This document shows positions 19,381 through 31,885 of a stretch of 64,000 nt of DNA, piece after piece; position 1 is the first letter of the stretch; the number at the start of each line of letters is the position of its first letter. The DNA comes from Sodalis glossinidius str. 'morsitans'. GTDB lineage: Bacteria; Pseudomonadota; Gammaproteobacteria; Enterobacterales; Enterobacteriaceae. A program made the translations under genes and the position numbers. Under the pieces are notes generated by a model, which saw nothing but the letters and a program-made list of their open reading frames with translations, did not search any database and had not been told where the DNA came from. The DNA is taken from NCBI RefSeq assembly GCF_000010085.1, contig NC_007712.1, forward strand, positions 3,286,001-3,350,000, in the 5' to 3' direction.

Positions 19381-19723
19381 TTTCTCAACCGGAGCGCCAG
19401 AATGACCTGCTTTTCACGCCGGGCAGCAATTCTGCGTCTTTACAATAGCCTGTTTAGCTCCTTGGCACCTGCCAATCAAAGTCTGACCCGCTCTTTCTGG
19501 GTCGAAGGGTAGAGCAGAAATGTCCGCCGCTATGTTGCCGCTTATTAACAGAAAGGCTCTGTGTAACGCCCGCAATCGAGGGCACCTGTCGCGGCGGGCC
19601 GACCCGTTTGGCGCCCGTCATTGCGGTTCTGGTGCGCTGTTGTACTTACCTATCGCTTGCTTGTCGACCGGCGGGGCGTTGACTGTTGCGTCGCCGGCAG
19701 CAGGTCGCCATGGTCCTCAAAAA

Positions 19724-19752
19724 CAAAAAGCCCTCTGCGGTTGCAGAGGGCT
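19724..19752 (-). terminator. Proximal rrn terminator
   Basis: On the minus strand a 10-bp perfect stem AGCCCTCTGC/GCAGAGGGCT with a 4-base loop is followed by TTTTTG. It lies about 45 bases beyond the 5S gene. Confidence 0.85.
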
Positions 19753-19796
19753 CGTTGATACTGCTCGTCACGGGCTACCCGTTAGGACGTAATGGA

Positions 19797-19915
19797 TGCC
19801 TGGCAGTTCCCTACTCTCGCATGGGGAGACCCCACACTACCATCGGCGCTACGGCGTTTCACTTCTGAGTTCGGCATGGGGTCAGGTGGGACCACCGCGC
19901 TCGTGCCGCCAGGCA
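19797..19915 (-). rRNA. rrf: 5S ribosomal RNA
   Basis: 119 bases, near-identical in pattern to E. coli 5S rRNA. It starts TGCCTGGCGGC at 19915 and ends AACTGCCAGGCA at 19797, with the terminal helix intact. It follows 23S in the usual 16S-23S-5S order. Confidence 0.97.
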
Positions 19916-20109
19916 AATTCGTTTTCCGCACCGCTTTCACCATGCAGACTGCTCTTGCTGCCCAACCCTCACTTGCGTGACCATCGGGCGTTATCCGGAA
20001 CATCGCTGATATCGTCTTTCTGGCGCTCGCGTTCATGTCGCTTGCGCTTTGCCGCTAACGTTCGTTACAGCTCTGGCTTTCGCCCTCTCTCAAACAGCTC
20101 AGGTGTTGT

Positions 20110-23114
<3,005 letters not shown>

Positions 23115-23250
23115 TCACAACCCTGAGCTGTCTGCGCGCTACAGTGATAACGCTTGCGCGTTACCTCAGGTTTGCTTACTTCGTTTGAGAGACTCGCATA
23201 CTGAGTTTGCACTTCAGCATGTGTTTCAAATTTTCAGCTTGTTCCGGATT

Positions 23251-23261
23251 GTTAAAGAGCG
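23251..23261 (-). promoter_or_regulatory. boxA-like antitermination element in the 16S-23S spacer
   Basis: The minus strand reads GCTCTTTAACA, the consensus boxA, upstream of 23S and matching the leader boxA at 25275. It is the NusB/S10 site of rrn antitermination. Confidence 0.7.
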
Positions 23262-23309
23262 GTATTTCGCAGCGCGCTTGATAAACGCGCTCTGAAATAA
23301 CAAGCAAAG

Positions 23310-23385
23310 TGGCGTCCCCTAGGGGGTTCGAACCCCTGTTACCGCCGTGAAAGGGCAGTGTCCTAGGCCACTAGACGAAGGGGAC
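23310..23385 (-). tRNA. gltW: tRNA-Glu (anticodon UUC)
   Basis: 76 bases starting GTCCCCTTCGTCTAGTGG and ending GGGGACGCCA, with the anticodon loop CTTTCAC and an encoded CCA end. It lies in the 16S-23S spacer, as in the E. coli rrnB, C, E and G operons. The symbol follows the rrnG-like flank (yfiM side). Confidence 0.96.
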
Positions 23386-23606
23386 TCGAAAAGCGCGGGC
23401 ATCGCGATACTTTGGCGTGGAAGGCACCGCTTTCAGTAAGGCAAAGCGGGTAACCCTGACCGCAAAAGCGGTGGTAACTTCGCTCAGCCGCCAATGACTT
23501 TTACCTTGCTCGCCGGGTGAACAGGAAAAAGCCGCCGACGGGCTGCTTTGCTCGTGACAGTTATCAGACAATCTGTGTGGACACGTCACTCAACGTATCG
23601 CTTAGG

Positions 23607-25149
<1,543 letters not shown>

Positions 25150-25274
25150 AAAGCTTGATGCTCAAAGAATCAAAACTGGTATTCATATGAATATTTGTTG
25201 TTCACTCTTCAAGACTTGATATTTCGGTATGTCGATATCGTCTTGTGAGTGCCCACACAGATTGTCTGATAAAT

Positions 25275-25286
25275 TGTTAAAGAGCA
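25275..25286 (-). promoter_or_regulatory. rrn leader boxA
   Basis: The minus strand reads TGCTCTTTAACA followed by AATTTATCAGACAATCTGTG, the typical boxA/boxC leader of enteric rrn operons. It recruits the antitermination complex. Confidence 0.85.
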
Positions 25287-25321
25287 GTGCCGGCTGTTTT
25301 CTCGACCCGCACGGGTGGCAC

Positions 25322-25349
25322 ATATTACGCCTTCCTCATTCAGTGTCAA
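25322..25349 (-). promoter_or_regulatory. rrn P2 promoter
   Basis: Minus strand: -35 TTGACA (25349-25344), 16-base spacer, -10 TAATAT (25327-25322). Confidence 0.8.
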
Positions 25350-25419
25350 GCAGTTTCGCCTGTTTCTGAACCCTTCCGTTCACCGTGATGATGTTCACAT
25401 GACCGGTCGATGGAGGCAC

Positions 25420-25447
25420 ATTATAGGGAGCCGTTCTGAAATGACAA
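25420..25447 (-). promoter_or_regulatory. rrn P1 promoter
   Basis: Minus strand: -35 TTGTCA (25447-25442), 16-base spacer, -10 TATAAT (25425-25420), then a GC-rich discriminator (GTGCCTCC) as expected for stringent and growth-rate control. The hexamers and spacing are those of E. coli rrn P1 promoters. Confidence 0.87.
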
Positions 25448-25489
25448 GGGAATATCCTTACTTTTTTTCAAACGTTCACTAAATATCCG

Positions 25490-26062
25490 TTACGCGCCCG
25501 CTTGACGCTGTTTAATCGCGGCCGGTAATGCAGCGAGGCTATCAATGACCCAATCCGCCGCCGCGCTGGCTTGCTCCGTTACCGCTTTACCGCTGCGCAC
25601 CAAGACCCGCGTGCCAACCCCCGCCGCCTGGGCCGCTAGCATATCGTCCAGTTTGTCGCCCGCTATATAGGAAGAAGCCATGTCGATATGCAGGTGGCGC
25701 TGTGCGTCCAGCAGCATTCCGGGTTTTGGCTTGCGGCAATCGCATTCCTGACGTAATGCCTCAACCACCGCCTGCGGATGATGGGGGCAAAAGTAGATAC
25801 CGTCCAAATCGACGTCGCGATCCGCCAATGACCAGTCCATCCATTCCGTCAGACGCATAAACTGATCTTCGCTGAAAAGGCCGCGGGCCAGTCCGGATTG
25901 ATTGGTGACCATCACCAAGGCAAACCCCATCTTTTTCAATTCCTGCATGGCTTCGATCACGCCGTCGATGAACTGAAAATCGTCAATCTCATGGACATAA
26001 CCGTTATCGGCATTAATCGTGCCGTCACGGTCTAAAAAAATTGCGGAAACAGACTGTGCCAC
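25490..26062 (-). CDS. gmhB: GmhB, D-glycero-beta-D-manno-heptose-1,7-bisphosphate 7-phosphatase
   Basis: 190 residues from GTG 26062, one fewer than E. coli GmhB (191). The GTG start is chosen because similarity begins there (AQSVSAIFLDRDGTINAD) and AGGAG lies seven bases upstream; the longer open frame has no similarity. HAD motif I is FLDRDGT. A zinc-binding loop with CPHH and CDCRKP cysteines and histidines is present, and motif IV is GDKLDDM. GmhB makes heptose-1-phosphate for ADP-heptose and the inner core of lipopolysaccharide, in the cytoplasm. Its place upstream of 16S matches the E. coli gmhB-rrnH order. Confidence 0.95.
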   Translation of the reverse strand: MAQSVSAIFLDRDGTINADNGYVHEIDDFQFIDGVIEAMQELKKMGFALVMVTNQSGLARGLFSEDQFMRLTEWMDWSLADRDVDLDGIYFCPHHPQAVVEALRQECDCRKPKPGMLLDAQRHLHIDMASSYIAGDKLDDMLAAQAAGVGTRVLVRSGKAVTEQASAAADWVIDSLAALPAAIKQRQAGA

Positions 26063-26153
26063 TGCAAGGCTCCTGATTACGGGTAAGCCGTAAGTATCGC
26101 ATGTTTTGACATGGGAAGAGAAACCCATAAAATGGAACGTAACGCAGTTGACT

Positions 26154-26177
26154 TAGACGTATAGACGCCTTAACATC
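26154..26177 (+). promoter_or_regulatory. MetJ operator (three tandem MET boxes) upstream of metN
   Basis: Three adjacent 8-bp units: TAGACGTA (26154), TAGACGCC (26162) and TTAACATC (26170). They resemble the AGACGTCT consensus bound cooperatively by MetJ with S-adenosylmethionine. The first two units are the best matches. The site is about 80 bases before metN and supports methionine repression of metNIQ. Confidence 0.75.
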
Positions 26178-26253
26178 CACGCACTTCGATGCCGGTTGGC
26201 ATTGGTTTGCCCCTTTATACGTTCGCGACACGGCCTATATATAAAAATTAAGC

Positions 26254-27285
26254 ATGATCACACTTTCTCACATCACTAAGCAATTCACGCTGGGCGCGCA
26301 GACGATTACCGCGCTGTCAGATGTCAGCCTTCATGTGTCCGCCGGGCAGATTTACGGCGTCATCGGGGCGTCCGGCGCAGGGAAAAGCACGCTGATACGC
26401 TGCGTTAATCTGCTGGAGCGGCCCACATCCGGGACGGTGGTGGTCAATAGTATCGATTTGACGAATCTGCCCGAGCGGAAATTGATCGACGCACGTCGTC
26501 AGATTGGCATGATCTTCCAGCATTTCAACTTACTCTCCTCGCGCACGGTGGCCGGTAATGTCGCGCTGCCGTTGGAATTAGATAACCTGCCCAAAAGCGC
26601 TATCGCCCGACGGGTCACTGAACTGCTGGCGCTGGCGGGGCTGGAGGATAAAGCAGATAGCTACCCGGCAAATCTTTCGGGTGGCCAGAAGCAACGGGTC
26701 GCCATCGCGCGTGCGTTGGCCAGTAATCCCAAAGTGCTGCTGTGCGATGAAGCCACCAGCGCGCTGGACCCCGCTACCACCCACTCTATTCTGGCGTTAT
26801 TGAAAGACATCAACCAGCGCCTAGGCCTGACCATACTGCTAATCACCCATGAAATGGATGTCGTAAAACGCATTTGCGATCAGGTCGCGGTAATCAGTCA
26901 AGGAGAGCTCATCGAACAGGATACGGTAAGCGAAATGTTCTCCCATCCGAAGACGCCGCTGGCCCAGGCCTTCATCCGTTCCACGCTGCATTTGGATATT
27001 CCGCAGGACTATCAGCAGCGCATGCATCGCCAGCGTGCGCCTGGCCGCATTCCCATTTTGCAGTTGGAATTTACCGGTCTGTCGGTGGATGCGCCGCTTT
27101 TGTCGGAAACCGCGCGCCGTTTTAACGTCAACAACAACATCATCAGCGCCCAGATGGATTACGCGGGGGGCGTGAAATTCGGCATCATGTTAACGGAAAT
27201 GGACGGGGATGAAGCGGACACCGCTTCGGCCATCGCCTATCTGCAGCAACATCAGGTAAAAGTAGAGGTGCTGGGTTATGTCTGA
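26254..27285 (+). CDS. metN: MetN, methionine ABC transporter ATPase
   Basis: 343 residues, equal to E. coli MetN. The nucleotide-binding domain has Walker A GASGAGKST (38-46), the signature LSGGQKQRVAIARAL, Walker B VLLCDEATSALD and the H-loop THE. The C-terminal ~90 residues form the NIL/ACT-like domain that binds L-methionine and inhibits transport when the cell is replete. MetN drives uptake of D- and L-methionine with MetI and MetQ. It overlaps metI by 8 bases and lies behind MetJ boxes. There is no damage. Confidence 0.97.
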   Translation: MITLSHITKQFTLGAQTITALSDVSLHVSAGQIYGVIGASGAGKSTLIRCVNLLERPTSGTVVVNSIDLTNLPERKLIDARRQIGMIFQHFNLLSSRTVAGNVALPLELDNLPKSAIARRVTELLALAGLEDKADSYPANLSGGQKQRVAIARALASNPKVLLCDEATSALDPATTHSILALLKDINQRLGLTILLITHEMDVVKRICDQVAVISQGELIEQDTVSEMFSHPKTPLAQAFIRSTLHLDIPQDYQQRMHRQRAPGRIPILQLEFTGLSVDAPLLSETARRFNVNNNIISAQMDYAGGVKFGIMLTEMDGDEADTASAIAYLQQHQVKVEVLGYV

Positions 27286-27931
27286 TGGAATGATTGCCCT
27301 ATTGTCTCGAGGAGTTTGGGAAACTCTGATGATGACATTTGTCTCGGGCTTTTTTGGTTTCGTCATCGGCTTGCCCATTGGCGTGCTGCTTTACGTCAGC
27401 CGGCCCGGCCAGATTGTCGATAACGCCAAACTGTACCGGCTGGCATCGGCGCTGGTGAACGTATTTCGTTCAGTGCCGTTCATTATTTTGCTGGTTTGGA
27501 TGATTCCTTTCACCCGTATCATAGTGGGTACTTCAATCGGCCTTAAGGCCGCCATTGTACCATTGACGATAGGCGCTGCCCCTTTTATCGCCCGTATGGT
27601 CGAAAACGCGCTGCTGGAAATCCCCTCCGGTCTGGTAGAAGCATCCCGAGCCATGGGCGCTACGCCACTCCAGATTATTCGCAAGGTACTGCTGCCGGAA
27701 GCGCTGCCGGGACTGATTAATGCCGCGACCATCACGCTCATTACGTTGGTGGGGTATTCCGCCATGGGGGGAGCAGTAGGCGCCGGTGGGCTGGGGCAAA
27801 TCGGCATTCAGTACGGCTATATCGGTTATAACGCCACCGTGATGAATACCGTATTAGTATTGTTGGTGGTTCTGGTCTATTTAATACAACTCGGTGGTGA
27901 TCGTCTTGTCTCCGCCGTTACCCATAAATAA
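27278..27931 (+). CDS. metI: MetI, methionine ABC transporter permease
   Basis: 217 residues, the same length as E. coli MetI, with five hydrophobic helices. The EAA coupling loop is visible as EASRAMGATPLQIIRKVLLPE. The start overlaps the end of metN, implying coupled translation. It forms the inner-membrane channel for methionine. Confidence 0.97.
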   Translation: MSDGMIALLSRGVWETLMMTFVSGFFGFVIGLPIGVLLYVSRPGQIVDNAKLYRLASALVNVFRSVPFIILLVWMIPFTRIIVGTSIGLKAAIVPLTIGAAPFIARMVENALLEIPSGLVEASRAMGATPLQIIRKVLLPEALPGLINAATITLITLVGYSAMGGAVGAGGLGQIGIQYGYIGYNATVMNTVLVLLVVLVYLIQLGGDRLVSAVTHK

Positions 27932-27996
27932 TGCGACCCGTCCCAGCGTCGATGTAACGGCGCATGGACACTACATCTCACTGTGAGGAAAGGGAT

Positions 27997-28812
27997 ATGT
28001 CTTTCAATGTAAAAACCCTGGCAAAGGTGGCGGCATTGGTAACCGCGATGGCGCTGGCCGGCTGCGGACAGGATGAAAAAGATCCGAACCATATCAAAGT
28101 TGGCGTGATCAACGGCGCGGAACAACAGGTCGCCGAAACCGCACGGAAAGTTGCCAAAGAGAAATACGGCCTGGATGTGGAGCTGGTCACTTTTAACGAT
28201 TACGTCTTGCCGAATGAAGCGCTGAGCAAGGGCGATATCGATGTAAACGCTTTCCAGCATAAACCTTACCTAGATCAGCAGATCAAAGATCGTGGCTATA
28301 AACTCGCAGCCGTAGGCAATACCTTTGTTTATCCCATCGCCGGCTACTCCAAACAAATCAAATCGCTGGACGAACTCAAACCCGGCGCCCAAATCGCGCT
28401 GCCTAATGATCCGACCAATCTGGGCCGTTCGCTGCTGCTGTGGCAAAAAGTTGGGCTGATTGGTCTGAAACCGGGCGTGGGGCTGCTGCCAACCGTACTG
28501 GATGTGACCGACAATCCGAAAAACCTGAAGCTGGTGGAGCTTGAAGCCCCGCAGTTGCCGCGCTCGCTGGACGATCAGCAGATCGCCTTGGCGATTATCA
28601 ATACCACCTACGCCAGCCAGATTGGCCTGACGCCGACCAAAGACGGTCTGTTCGTCGAGGATAAAGACTCGCCTTATGTCAATCTGATCGTGGCGCGGGA
28701 AGATAACAAAAACGCCGAAAACGTGAAGAAATTCGTACAGGCCTATCAGTCCGATGAAGTAAACGAAGCCGCCAACAAAATTTTTAACGGCGGCGCAGTC
28801 AAAGGCTGGTAA
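27997..28812 (+). CDS. metQ: MetQ, methionine-binding lipoprotein
   Basis: 271 residues from ATG 27997, preceded by GAGGAAAGGG. An in-frame ATG 33 bases earlier lacks an RBS and family similarity. The signal peptide ends in the lipobox LAGC (Cys23). The mature part matches E. coli MetQ closely (GQDEKDPNHIKVGVI..., FNGGAVKGW end). It binds methionine in the periplasm for MetNI. It is followed by a terminator at 28847. Confidence 0.97.
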   Translation: MSFNVKTLAKVAALVTAMALAGCGQDEKDPNHIKVGVINGAEQQVAETARKVAKEKYGLDVELVTFNDYVLPNEALSKGDIDVNAFQHKPYLDQQIKDRGYKLAAVGNTFVYPIAGYSKQIKSLDELKPGAQIALPNDPTNLGRSLLLWQKVGLIGLKPGVGLLPTVLDVTDNPKNLKLVELEAPQLPRSLDDQQIALAIINTTYASQIGLTPTKDGLFVEDKDSPYVNLIVAREDNKNAENVKKFVQAYQSDEVNEAANKIFNGGAVKGW

Positions 28813-28846
28813 TTGTTAATAACAGTTTTTCAAGGTGTTTTAATCA

Positions 28847-28873
28847 GACGGGCTACGGCCCGTCTTGTTATTT
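28847..28873 (+). terminator. Rho-independent terminator after metQ
   Basis: GACGGGC (28847-28853) pairs with GCCCGTC (28858-28864) across a 4-base loop, followed by TTGTTATTT. Confidence 0.75.
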
Positions 28874-28924
28874 CTGCCGTAGATTGCTTCAATAGCAGCC
28901 GTTATAACAATAATTAGAGGAAAA

Positions 28925-29341
28925 ATGATGCGCGCATTACCTGTTTCGCTGTTCCTTCTCTCGCTGACGGGATGCTACGGGCTACACCACGCACCTTCCG
29001 CTCCCCAAAGCGGCCCCAAAAACCCGTCCAAAGACACTACCACCGCCGTGCATAAAACCGCCCCGCGCAGCGCGCCGCTGCCGGCCAAGTTGTATAAAAA
29101 TCCCGAAGAGCTGGTAGGCAAACCGTTCCGCGATTTGGGCGAAGTCTATGGCTCTACCTGCAAAGTCAGCCTGCAGGATCCGCCGCCGAGCATCAGCACC
29201 GCCCGCCGCAATATGCAGACCCGCGCCGCCGCGATGAAAGGCAATGGCGTCTTGCTGCATCAGTGCCAGATCGTGAACGCCGTCGCCGGCTGCTATCAAC
29301 AGGCCATCTGCCAGGGGACCGCGCTCAGCGTGTCGCAATGA
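28925..29341 (+). CDS. rcsF: RcsF, outer-membrane lipoprotein sensor of the Rcs phosphorelay
   Basis: 138 residues (E. coli RcsF 134). The start has two adjacent ATG codons (28925 and 28928). The lipobox is LTGC (Cys17). A Pro/Lys-rich linker (about 25-55) precedes the folded domain with KLYKNPEELVGKPFRDLGEV. Four cysteines (STCKV, HQCQI, AGCYQ, AICQG) correspond to the two disulfides needed for RcsF function. RcsF threads through BamA/porin complexes and signals envelope damage to IgaA-RcsCDB. Its partner bamA is intact in this window. The stop overlaps the trmO start. Confidence 0.95.
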   Translation: MMRALPVSLFLLSLTGCYGLHHAPSAPQSGPKNPSKDTTTAVHKTAPRSAPLPAKLYKNPEELVGKPFRDLGEVYGSTCKVSLQDPPPSISTARRNMQTRAAAMKGNGVLLHQCQIVNAVAGCYQQAICQGTALSVSQ

Positions 29342-29980
29342 CTCAAGCTTTTGGCTTTCAGCAAATAGGCGTCATTCGCTCGTCCTATAAAGAAAAATTC
29401 GCCGTGCCGCGCCAGCCGGGGCTGGTGGCGGATGGCACCGGCGAGTTACATCTATTGCCGCCCTATAATCAAGCAGAAGCGGTGCGCGGCCTGGCGGATT
29501 TCAGCCATATTTGGCTACTGTTTGTTTTTCATCAAACCTCAGCGGGCGGCTGGCGGCCGACGGTCAGGCCCCCGCGGCTTAGCGGCAATAGCCGGCTGGG
29601 GGTTTTTGCTACCCGATTGCCTTTTCGCCCTAATCCAATCGGGATGTCGCTGGTGGCGCTGGAAGGCGTTACGTTGTGCGGCGCCGACGTCATTTTACGT
29701 CTCGGCAGTCTGGATCTGGTGGACGGCACGCCGGTGGTGGATATCAAACCCTATCTGCCCTATGCCGAAAGCCGGCCCGATGCCCGCGCGAGCTTTGCCC
29801 AGGAGGCGCCTGCCGACGCGAGATTACGCCGCGGCGCTGCTGGATTTTAATGTCAGTTGGCACATGAGCGGGAACACGGCTGAAGTTATAGCCATCGATG
29901 CTGCCTCAGACGCCATAACTGGCGCCGCCGGCCCAAATCGCAGTCCCGAGGCCGACGACGCCGGCAGCGCCTCCGGGTAA
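29338..29980 (+). pseudogene. trmO: TrmO (YaeB/TsaA), tRNA t6A37 methyltransferase, C-terminally damaged
   Basis: From ATG 29338 (ATGA overlap with rcsF) the first ~150 residues match TrmO closely: GVIRSSYKEKFAVPRQPG, FVFHQTSAGGWRPTVRPPRL, FRPNPIGMS and GSLDLVDGTPVVDIKPYLP. After FAQEAPAD about 60 codons of the C-terminal domain are deleted and the frame changes, so the frame stops at 29850. A C-terminal relic (LLDFNVSWHMSG) is read in another frame to 29980. TrmO methylates N6 of t6A37 in tRNA-Thr(GGU). The catalytic beta-barrel part is present, so weak residual activity cannot be excluded. The joint deletion and frameshift argue for a pseudogene. Confidence 0.83.
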
Positions 29981-30105
29981 TGCGTTAAATTTCCCGCCGG
30001 TCCTTTTGGCCGTCGGCGGGCCCTGGTAGACTATAGCACTTTCGATATTTTTGCTGCCTGCCGGCAGCCTCCGGCATTGAGCCGCTTTTGTGGAACTTAA
30101 CTAAC

Positions 30106-31830
30106 ATGCGTACTAGCCAATATCTGCTCTCCACCCTCAAGGAAGTCCCCGCTGACGCGGAAGTGGTCAGCCATCAGCTGATGCTGCGCGCCGGGATGAT
30201 TCGTAAACTGGCGTCCGGCCTTTACAGCTGGCTGCCCACCGGTTTGCGCGTGCTGCGTAAAGTAGAAAATATCGTGCGCGAGGAGATGGACAACGCCGGC
30301 GCGATTGAAGTGTCCATGCCGGTGGTGCAGCCGGCAGATCTGTGGCAAGAAAGCGGACGCTGGGTACAATACGGTCCGGAGCTGCTGCGGTTTACCGACC
30401 GCGGCGCGCGCGCCTTCGTGCTGGGTCCGACACATGAAGAGGTGATAACCGACCTTATACGTAACGAGGTCAGTTCCTATAAGCAACTGCCGCTGAACTT
30501 CTATCAGATCCAAACCAAATTCCGTGACGAAGTGCGCCCGCGTTTCGGCGTTATGCGCTCGCGGGAGTTTGTGATGAAAGACGCTTATTCTTTCCACACC
30601 AGCCAGGCTTCGCTGCAGGCGACCTATGACGCCATGTACCAGGCTTATAGCGCTATTTTTACCCGTATGGGCCTGGAATTCCGCGCGGTGCAGGCAGATA
30701 CCGGTTCCATCGGCGGCAGCGCATCACATGAGTTTCAGGTACTGGCCGGCAGCGGTGAGGACGATATCGTGTTCTCAACGGCATCAGATTACGCCGCCAA
30801 TATTGAACTGGCGGAAGCGGTCGCCCCTGCCGCCGCGCGCGCCGCGCCGGGCGAAGACATGCGGCTGGTGAATACCCCTGACGCCCGCACCATCGCCGAG
30901 CTGGTGGCGCAATTTTCGTTGCCGGTGGAAAAAACCGTCAAGACGCTGCTGGTTCGTGCGCGCGAAGACGCCGGACATCCGCTGGTGGCGCTGATGGTCC
31001 GCGGCGATCATCATCTTAACGACGTCAAGGCCGAGAAGCTGCCGCAGGTTGCCGCCCCGCTAACGTTCGCCAGCGAAGAGGAAATCCGTCTCGCGGTGGG
31101 CGCTGGCCCCGGTTCACTTGGACCGGTCAATCTGCCGCTGCCGCTGGTCATTGACCGCAGCGTGGCGGTGATGAGCGACTTCGCCGCCGGCGCCAATGCC
31201 GAGGGTAAACATTTCTTTGGGATTAACTGGGAACGGGATTTGCCACTGCCGCAGGTAGCCGACCTGCGCAAGGTTGTCGAGGGCGATATCAGTCCGGACG
31301 GTAACGGTACACTGCAAATCAAGCGCGGCATTGAAGTGGGCCATATTTTCCAGTTGGGCACCAAATATTCAGAAGCGATGAAAGCCACCGTTCAGGGAGA
31401 AGATGGCCGTAACCAAACGCTGACCATGGGCTGTTATGGTATCGGCATTACCCGCGTGGTGGTGGCCGCTATCGAACAAAACCACGACGACCGGGGCATT
31501 CTGTGGCCGGAAACCCTGGCGCCCTTCAATGTCGCGATTTTGCCCATGAACATGCATAAATCCTTCCGGGTGAAAGAGGTAGCGGAAGACCTCTACCAGC
31601 AGTTGCAGGCACGCGGTATTGACGTTCTGCTCGACGACCGCAAAGAGCGTCCGGGCGTCATGTTTGCCGATATGGAACTCATCGGCGTACCGCATCAGCT
31701 GGTGATTGGCGATCGCAATCTGGACACGGAAGAAATCGAGTACAAAAACCGGCGCAGCGGTGAGAAACGGATGATTAAACTCAGCGCTATCGTTGACTTT
31801 CTGGTAAGCGAAATCGCTACGGCGAAATAA
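30106..31830 (+). CDS. proS: ProS, prolyl-tRNA synthetase (bacterial type with editing domain)
   Basis: 574 residues from ATG 30106 (E. coli 572); similarity begins at MRTSQYLLSTLKE. The class II catalytic core has motif 2 FRDEVRPRFGVMRSREF and motif 3 around GIGITRVVVAAIEQN. Between them is the YbaK-like INS editing domain (about residues 225-405) that hydrolyses Ala-tRNA-Pro. The C-terminal ~100 residues form the anticodon-binding domain (LDDRKERPGVMFADMELIG). It is essential and intact. It is followed by a strong hairpin at 31857. Confidence 0.97.
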   Translation: MRTSQYLLSTLKEVPADAEVVSHQLMLRAGMIRKLASGLYSWLPTGLRVLRKVENIVREEMDNAGAIEVSMPVVQPADLWQESGRWVQYGPELLRFTDRGARAFVLGPTHEEVITDLIRNEVSSYKQLPLNFYQIQTKFRDEVRPRFGVMRSREFVMKDAYSFHTSQASLQATYDAMYQAYSAIFTRMGLEFRAVQADTGSIGGSASHEFQVLAGSGEDDIVFSTASDYAANIELAEAVAPAAARAAPGEDMRLVNTPDARTIAELVAQFSLPVEKTVKTLLVRAREDAGHPLVALMVRGDHHLNDVKAEKLPQVAAPLTFASEEEIRLAVGAGPGSLGPVNLPLPLVIDRSVAVMSDFAAGANAEGKHFFGINWERDLPLPQVADLRKVVEGDISPDGNGTLQIKRGIEVGHIFQLGTKYSEAMKATVQGEDGRNQTLTMGCYGIGITRVVVAAIEQNHDDRGILWPETLAPFNVAILPMNMHKSFRVKEVAEDLYQQLQARGIDVLLDDRKERPGVMFADMELIGVPHQLVIGDRNLDTEEIEYKNRRSGEKRMIKLSAIVDFLVSEIATAK

Positions 31831-31856
31831 AACGAGACACTACGCGCTTCACTCAT

Positions 31857-31882
31857 GCGCCGTCCACGGTCGTGGACGGCGC
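31857..31882. terminator. Hairpin between proS and the convergent decayed large gene
   Basis: A perfect 11-bp stem GCGCCGTCCAC/GTGGACGGCGC with a 4-base loop, followed on the plus strand by GTTCTATTCT. The T-run is poor, so its strength is uncertain. It lies just before the stop of the convergent minus-strand remnant and may end both. Confidence 0.6.
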
Positions 31883-31885
31883 GTT

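Larger units (their letters stand above)
19062..19796. other. Spacer between polysaccharide remnants and 5S rRNA, no gene seen
   Basis: About 735 bases holding the two rrn terminators listed separately and a plus-strand hairpin with a T-run near 19166-19209 (GCGGGC ... GCCCGC then eight T). Open frames here have no recognisable similarity. In E. coli the kgtP gene occupies the space between yfiM and rrnG; no trace of kgtP was found here. Confidence 0.5.

Noticed and set aside
19209..19448. 79-codon frame between the polysaccharide remnants and the rrn terminators
   Set aside because: It runs through the distal rrn terminator and has no recognised similarity.
29990..30035. Inverted repeat CCCGCCG ... 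CGGCGGG after trmO as a terminator
   Set aside because: No T-run follows on either strand, and it may be part of GC-rich background.
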